Notes under the pieces: generated by a model
Told to the model about the DNA's origin: nothing
Database searches by the model: none
Seen by the model: the letters and a program-made list of their open reading frames with translations, nothing else
From: Actinomycetes bacterium
Lineage (GTDB): Bacteria; Actinomycetota; Actinomycetes; Propionibacteriales; Propionibacteriaceae
Length of the DNA: 5,351 bases
NCBI GenBank assembly: GCA_023437345.1
Contig: JAEZGC010000122.1
Coordinates: 1 to 5,351, forward strand
Direction of reading: 5' to 3'
Shown: positions 1-5,351 of the stretch, piece by piece
Layout: each line of letters starts with the position of its first letter
How positions within the stretch are numbered: position 1 is the stretch's first letter
Program-made: the position numbers and the translations under genes

Positions 1-399
1 ACCCTCGACGGCGAGGAGTGGGACAGCGCCACGGCTGCCGGCACGGTGGTCGTCTACAACGTGTGGGGGTCCTGGTGCCAGCCGTGCCGCGCCGAAGCGC
101 CGGCGCTGCAGGCGGTGGCCGAGGCCACCGCGGACCGGGCGGTCTTCGTCGGGCTGAACACCCGCGACCTCGACCCGGCCGCCCCGCGCGCCTTCGTCCG
201 CGCCTTCGGGATCACCTTCCCCAGCATCTTCGACCCCGACGGCAGCCTGCTGCTCGCCTTCGCCGGCGACCTGCCGCCCAGCGCCATCCCCTCCACCCTC
301 GTCGTCGACGCCCAGGGACGGGTGGCCGCCCGGGTGGTCGGCACCACCACCGAGGCGACCCTGCTCGGGCTCGTGGACGACATCGCCGGCGGCAAGTGA
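1..399 (+). CDS. resA: ResA/TlpA-like thioredoxin-fold thiol-disulfide reductase (5' end outside window)
   Basis: This is the C-terminal 132 residues of an extracytoplasmic thioredoxin-like protein; the reading frame is open from base 1, so the start and any signal peptide or membrane anchor lie upstream. Seen: a beta strand leads into NVWGSWCQPC, with the redox pair at C26 and C29 of the fragment (bases 76-87), followed by the usual helix (RAEAPALQ). A TlpA-type segment follows (AFGITFPSIFD, about 68-78), then the cis-proline loop AIPST (P97) and a last strand (TLVVDAQG). Family knowledge: ResA/TlpA proteins on the outer face of the membrane reduce the disulfide of apocytochrome c CXXCH motifs before heme attachment. 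The direct overlap with ccdA, which supplies electrons to such proteins, and the downstream resB-ccsB pair make the ResA role likely. The dipeptide between the cysteines is QP. An alternative is a general TlpA-like reductase, but the context argues against this. The stop TGA (397-399) shares one base with the ccdA ATG. Confidence 0.92.
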   Translation, partial: TLDGEEWDSATAAGTVVVYNVWGSWCQPCRAEAPALQAVAEATADRAVFVGLNTRDLDPAAPRAFVRAFGITFPSIFDPDGSLLLAFAGDLPPSAIPSTLVVDAQGRVAARVVGTTTEATLLGLVDDIAGGK

Positions 400-1160
400 T
401 GATCCCGCTCGAGCTTGCCGACTGGGCCCGCGAAGCCGTGGGCGGCTCGATGCTCCTCGCGGTCCCGGTGGCCGCCCTGGCCGGCCTGGTCTCCTTCTTC
501 TCCCCGTGCATCCTGCCGCTTCTGCCGGGCTACCTGTCCTACGCCACCGGGCTGGCGGCAGCCGACATCACCGCCGGACGCCGCCGCGGCCGGGTGCTGT
601 CCGGCACGCTGCTGTTCGTGGCCGGGTTCGCCCTGGTGTTCGTGTCCTCAGGGGTGCTGGTGGGCTCGCTCGGCAGCATGCTGCGGGGCTGGCAGCGTCC
701 GATCACCATCGCCGTCGGGGTGCTCACCATCGCCCTCGGCCTGCTGTTCGCAGGCTGGCTGCCGTGGGGACGCGGCGCGCTGCGGCTGAACGCCGTGCCG
801 CGGATCGGCCTGGCGGCCGCCCCGCTGCTGGGGGTGGTCTTCGGCCTGGGCTGGACGCCGTGCATCGGCCCTGCCCTGTCGGTGGTGCTCAACCTCGCGC
901 TCAATGAGGCGACAGCGCTGCGCGGCGGGGTGCTGGCCCTGGTGTACGCCCTGGGGCTCGGGCTTCCGTTCGTCGCGGCCGGGCTGGCGTTCAGCAGGAT
1001 GAGCCGGCCGATCGGCTGGGTGAAGCGACACCACCTGGCGATCCAGCGCGCCGGCGGTGTGCTGATGATCATCGTCGGCGTGCTGCTTGTCACCGGCTGG
1101 TGGGACGTCGCGATGGCGACCGTGCGACAGTGGGTCAGCGCCTTCGAGGTGGTGATCTAG
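399..1160 (+). CDS. ccdA: CcdA-type transmembrane thiol-disulfide electron transporter
   Basis: This 253-residue membrane protein of the CcdA/DsbD transmembrane family takes electrons from cytoplasmic thioredoxin and passes them across the membrane to the ResA-like partner encoded just upstream. Seen: six hydrophobic segments at about 19-42, 68-92, 100-121, 138-166, 173-197 and 215-234. The two hallmark cysteines are each in a proline-rich motif: C37 in SPCILPLLPGYLSY (35-48) and C155 in GWTPCIGPAL (151-160). Length fits single-domain CcdA, without the extra periplasmic domains of full DsbD. The start is placed at ATG 399, which overlaps the resA stop (TGATG). GTG 396 would add one residue, and ATG 450 (M18) would still keep the first membrane segment. 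No strong ribosome binding site precedes 399, so coupling to resA translation is likely. The frame stays open upstream to base 18, but that part overlaps resA and is not coding. The role in cytochrome c maturation is inferred from the gene order. Confidence 0.95.
   Translation: MIPLELADWAREAVGGSMLLAVPVAALAGLVSFFSPCILPLLPGYLSYATGLAAADITAGRRRGRVLSGTLLFVAGFALVFVSSGVLVGSLGSMLRGWQRPITIAVGVLTIALGLLFAGWLPWGRGALRLNAVPRIGLAAAPLLGVVFGLGWTPCIGPALSVVLNLALNEATALRGGVLALVYALGLGLPFVAAGLAFSRMSRPIGWVKRHHLAIQRAGGVLMIIVGVLLVTGWWDVAMATVRQWVSAFEVVI
1146..1152 (+). promoter_or_regulatory. Ribosome binding site for resB
   Basis: GAGGTGG lies within the last codons of ccdA and ends 8 bases before GTG 1161. This good Shine-Dalgarno match supports the GTG that directly follows the ccdA stop codon as the resB start, rather than a later methionine such as M18 of the predicted protein. 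Confidence 0.7.
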
Positions 1161-2914
<1,754 letters not shown>

Positions 2915-2918
<4 letters not shown>

Positions 2919-3778
2919 CCGCGTACTACTCCAACCTTGCGATGGTCACCGCGGCGGTGCTGTACCTCGTCGCGCTGGTGTTCCACTCGCTGGAGTGGGC
3001 GGCCGCCCGCGGCTCGGGCGATCCGGGGCGCCGGGAGGCACAGTTCGCGCGGGTGGGGCTGGCGATCACCCTCGTCGCGGCGGTCGCGCATGTCCTCGGG
3101 GTCGTGCTGCGAGGCGTCGCCGCCGAGCGCGCGCCCTGGGGCAACATGTACGAGTTCATCACCTCCTCGATGGCGATGGCCGTGGTGATCTACCTCGTCG
3201 CCGCGCTGGCCTTCGGCCTGAAGGGGTTCGGGCTGCCCACCACCCTGCTGGCCTCGGTCGGCGTCGGGCTGGCGGTCACCGTCTTCTACGTGGACGTCTC
3301 GCCGCTGATGCCGGCGCTGCACTCGGTCTGGTTCATCATCCACATCATCGCCGCCGCGCTGGCCGGCGCCGTGTTCAACATCGGCGGGATCGCCGCCGCG
3401 CTCTACCTGGTCCGCCAGCGCGCCGAGCGGCGCGGCCCGCTCAGCGGCCAGCTCGCCCGGCTGCCCGATGCAGCCACCCTCGACCGGCTCAGCTACCGGC
3501 TGCACGCCTTCGCCTTCCCGCTGTGGACCTTCACGGTCGCCGCGGGTGCGATCTGGGCACAGTACGCCTGGGGACGGTTCTGGGGCTGGGACCCGAAGGA
3601 GACCTGGTCGCTGGTCACCTGGATCGTGTACGCCGCCTACCTTCACGCCCGAGCCACGGCCGGCTGGAAGGGCACCCGCGCCGCGGTGCTCGCCCTGATC
3701 GGCCTGGTCAGCTTCTGGTGGAACTTCGTCGGCGTCAACCTGCTGCTGAACGGTCTGCACTCCTACGCCGGGATCTGA
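2915..3778 (+). CDS. ccsB: CcsB/CcsA (ResC) heme-handling cytochrome c synthase subunit
   Basis: This 287-residue polytopic membrane protein partners ResB in System II cytochrome c maturation and binds heme at the outer face for transfer to CXXCH motifs. Seen: about eight hydrophobic segments (roughly 8-28, 45-66, 82-100, 107-126, 138-166, 199-217, 232-248, 257-276). The tryptophan-rich WWD heme-binding signature is intact at 219-236 (WGRFWGWDPKETW and following). Histidines lie where the CcsA/CcsBA family has its heme ligands: H136 in PALHSVW and H282 in the C-terminal LHSYAG on the outer side, and H244 in AYLHAR after the WWD motif. Assignment of these three as heme ligands rests on family knowledge; the residues themselves are visible. 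WGNMYEF (75-81) is another conserved CcsA/CcmC/CcmF-type segment. CcmC is excluded by the separate ResB gene next door and by the GLHSYAGI ending. This appears to be the last gene of the operon, since 96 bases without a gene follow. The name varies between ccsA, ccsB and resC. Confidence 0.97.
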
Positions 3779-3783
3779 CCCCA

Positions 3784-3833
3784 ACCACCCCTGCCCACCC
3801 AGGTGGTGGCCCCCCACGACTCGTCGCGGCCAC
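3784..3833 (+). terminator. Overlapping hairpin candidates after ccsB (possible terminator)
   Basis: Two inverted repeats lie in the gap after ccsB. ACCACC (3784-3789) can pair with GGTGGT (3802-3807) around a 12-base loop. GTGGCC (3806-3811) can pair with GGCCAC (3828-3833), with an inner CGA/TCG pairing (3817-3819 with 3824-3826) closing a 4-base loop. They share bases 3806-3807, so both cannot form fully at once. Neither is followed by a T-run, so an intrinsic terminator is only weakly supported. Short GC-rich inverted repeats also arise by chance in DNA of this composition. The position between two transcription units is the main reason to note them. Confidence 0.25.
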
Positions 3834-3862
3834 GGCTGCGCCGGGTCGGCCCGAGCTGATGG

Positions 3863-3868
3863 GACAAT
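3863..3868 (+). promoter_or_regulatory. Candidate -10 element for a leaderless mtr transcript
   Basis: GACAAT matches the key positions of the actinobacterial -10 hexamer (A at position 2, T at position 6; consensus TANNNT). It ends 6 bases before the mtr ATG, so transcription starting 7 bases downstream would begin on the A of that ATG. No clear TTGACA-like -35 box lies at the expected distance, and upstream of the ATG there is only a weak GGGA as ribosome binding site. Together this suggests, but does not prove, a leaderless mRNA, which is common in Actinobacteria. Confidence 0.4.
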
Positions 3869-3874
3869 CGGCGC

Positions 3875-5260
3875 ATGCAGCATTTCGACCTGTGCGTGAT
3901 CGGGTCCGGCAGCGGGAATTCCGTAGCAGGCAAGGAGTTCCGGGACGTTCGAGTGGCGATTGTGGACGGGGCACCATGGTTCGGCGGCACCTGCCTCAAC
4001 GCCGGCTGCATCCCGTCCAAGATGCTCACCCACCCGGCTGACGTCGCTGAGGCCGCCCGCCGCGCCGGCGTCCTCGGAGTGGAGGTCAGCGGGGTCAGGG
4101 TGCGCTGGGCCGACCTGCGCGCCAGGGTCGTGGCACGGGTGGACGCCGAGGCGGCCACGGCCGAGCAGCAGCGCGAGCGCCACCCGAATGTCACGGTGTT
4201 CCGGGCGCAGGCGCGCTTCACCGGCCCGCGGCGGCTGCAGGTCGGCCAGGAGGAACTCACCGCCGACAGGTTCGTGATCGCCGCCGGCTCCCGGCCCTGG
4301 CTCCCCCCGCTGCCCGGCCTGGACGACCCCGCGGTCGCAGCCCGGGTGCACACCTCAGACGACATCATGCGACTGCCCGAGCTGCCGCGCAGCCTCGTCG
4401 TGCTGGGCGGTGGCGCGGTGGCGGCCGAGTTCGCTCACATCTTCGCCGCCTGCGGCACGGCGGTCACCCTTGTGCACCGCGGCCAGCGGCTGCTGCGCAC
4501 CGCCGACGAGCAGGTCTCCGAGCGGTTCACCGACCTGCTCAGCCGGCGGGTCACGCTGCGGCTCGGCCACGCCCTGGCGTCGGTGGAGGCCACCGCGGGC
4601 GGTGTCATAGTCGGGACCGTCGACGACGACGGCGTCGAGTACTTCTTCGAAGGCGAGCGCGTCCTGCTCGGCCTGGGCCGGGTGCCGAACGCCGACACGC
4701 TCAACCTGTCCGCGACAGGCGTCGAGCTGCGCCCGGACGGCAGGGTCGTGGTCGACGCCACCGGGCGGACCACCGCCGACGGGATCTGGGCACTGGGCGA
4801 CGTGTCCTCGCCCTACCTGCTCAAGCACGTCGCCAACCATGAGGCCAGGGTGGTGCGGCACAACCTGCTGCACCCCGACGACCCGGTGGAGACCGACCAC
4901 AGGTTCGTCCCGCAAGCGGTGTTCAGCGGCCCCGCGGTGGCCTGGGTGGGCGCCACCGAGCAGGAGCTGCGCGCCGCCGGACGTCGCTACGTCATTGCCA
5001 TCCGCGCCTACGCCGACGTCGCCTACGGTTGGGCGATGGCCGACACCGATCACTTCGTCAAGCTGCTCGCCGACCCCGACGACGGCCGGCTGCTCGGCGC
5101 CCACGTGATCGGGCCGGAGGCCGCCGACCTGCTGCAGCCGCTCACCCAGGCGATGACCTTCGGGCTGGACGCCCGCACCATGGCCCGCGGGCAGTACTGG
5201 ATCCACCCCGCGCTGTCGGAAGTGGTGGAGAACGCGCTGCTGGACCTGCCGCTGCCATGA
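3875..5260 (+). CDS. mtr: Mycothione reductase (NADPH, FAD)
   Basis: This 461-residue cytoplasmic flavoenzyme of the glutathione-reductase-like disulfide oxidoreductase family reduces mycothiol disulfide to two mycothiols with NADPH. Seen: N-terminal FAD-binding GSGSGNS (10-16), the redox-active cysteines C40 and C45 in GGTCLNAGCIPSK (37-49), and AAGSRP (136-141). The NADPH-binding GGGAVAAE (178-185) is followed by H201-R202, where a basic residue fits NADPH preference. The second FAD motif is ALGDVSS (306-312, D309). A C-terminal dimerization domain ends in ARGQYWIHPALSE, with H444 and E449 as the catalytic His-Glu pair. The segments SSPYLLKHVANHEARVV, DVAYGWAM and MARGQYWIHPAL, as I recall the M. 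tuberculosis Mtr sequence, match it closely and separate the protein from glutathione reductase, lipoamide dehydrogenase and mercuric reductase. ATG 3875 is the only start that keeps the FAD motif. All key residues are present, so it should be active. It follows the cytochrome c maturation operon after 96 bases and overlaps the next gene by 4 bases. Confidence 0.96.
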   Translation: MQHFDLCVIGSGSGNSVAGKEFRDVRVAIVDGAPWFGGTCLNAGCIPSKMLTHPADVAEAARRAGVLGVEVSGVRVRWADLRARVVARVDAEAATAEQQRERHPNVTVFRAQARFTGPRRLQVGQEELTADRFVIAAGSRPWLPPLPGLDDPAVAARVHTSDDIMRLPELPRSLVVLGGGAVAAEFAHIFAACGTAVTLVHRGQRLLRTADEQVSERFTDLLSRRVTLRLGHALASVEATAGGVIVGTVDDDGVEYFFEGERVLLGLGRVPNADTLNLSATGVELRPDGRVVVDATGRTTADGIWALGDVSSPYLLKHVANHEARVVRHNLLHPDDPVETDHRFVPQAVFSGPAVAWVGATEQELRAAGRRYVIAIRAYADVAYGWAMADTDHFVKLLADPDDGRLLGAHVIGPEAADLLQPLTQAMTFGLDARTMARGQYWIHPALSEVVENALLDLPLP

Positions 5261-5351
5261 GGTGGTACGCCGCGCTGCTGGCAGGGGTCCTGGTCGCCGG
5301 CTGCACCGCCAGCACCCCTCCGTCCGGGGACGGCGCGACGCCGGCCCGCAC
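5257..5351 (+). CDS. Putative lipoprotein, N-terminal fragment (continues beyond window)
   Basis: The frame opens at ATG 5257, which overlaps the mtr stop codon (ATGA), and remains open to the window edge, giving 31 complete codons. Seen: MRWYAALLAGVLVAGC, a very short signal peptide with one basic residue (R2), a hydrophobic core and a lipobox VAGC with the lipidated cysteine at C16. It is followed by a Ser/Thr/Pro/Gly/Ala-rich linker (TASTPPSGDGATPA) typical of the stretch after a lipoprotein cysteine. Family knowledge: such proteins are exported, lipidated by Lgt, cleaved by LspA and anchored to the outer face of the membrane. No ribosome binding site is close enough upstream, so translation probably depends on coupling to mtr. 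The mature domain is not visible, so no function can be assigned. The call rests on the overlap, the lipobox and the linker; a chance short open frame remains possible. Confidence 0.68.
   Translation, partial: MRWYAALLAGVLVAGCTASTPPSGDGATPAR

Noticed and set aside
18..398. Upstream extension of the ccdA frame to an ATG at base 18
   Set aside because: The extra 127 residues are Arg/Gly/Pro-rich and overlap resA, whose thioredoxin motif is in another frame. The CcdA family begins near ATG 399.
2995..4041. Plus-strand open frame overlapping ccsB and the start of mtr
   Set aside because: It is a shadow frame: Arg/Ala/Gly-rich with no motifs, while both overlapped genes are clearly identified in other frames.
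5142..5351. Minus-strand open frame at the right edge
   Set aside because: It runs opposite the C terminus of mtr and the lipoprotein start, has low-complexity Ala/Pro/Arg/Ser composition and no family signature.

Overview
The window is high-GC DNA (about 70% by eye) with GTG starts, head-to-tail genes that touch or overlap, and a clear mycothione reductase. Mycothiol is the characteristic low-molecular-weight thiol of Actinobacteria, so the source is almost certainly an actinobacterium. The genus cannot be named from this sequence alone. All supported genes are on the + strand. Bases 1-3778 hold a compact System II (Ccs/Res) cytochrome c maturation operon in the order resA (3' part only) - ccdA - resB - ccsB, the same order as the Mycobacterium tuberculosis Rv0526-Rv0529 cluster. 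The three junctions are a 1-base overlap (TGATG), direct abutment (TAG/GTG) and a 4-base overlap (GTGA), so the genes are probably co-transcribed and translationally coupled. In the working model, CcdA carries electrons from cytoplasmic thioredoxin across the membrane. The ResA-like thioredoxin uses them to keep the CXXCH cysteines of apocytochrome c reduced. The ResB-CcsB complex moves heme outward and attaches it covalently to those cysteines. A 96-base intergenic region (3779-3874) follows. It holds two overlapping, mutually exclusive hairpin candidates and, next to the following start codon, a -10-like hexamer placed as for a leaderless transcript. Bases 3875-5260 encode a full-length mycothione reductase (mtr), the NADPH/FAD enzyme that reduces mycothiol disulfide in the cytoplasm. 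The mtr stop codon overlaps (ATGA) the start of a second gene, visible only for its first 31 codons, which begins with a short lipoprotein signal peptide and lipobox. Every gene is intact where visible, with expected catalytic or heme-handling residues present. No mobile elements, CRISPR, RNA genes or undescribed system could be supported. The more unusual points are the placement of mtr beside the cytochrome c maturation genes, its probable leaderless start, and the coupled lipoprotein.
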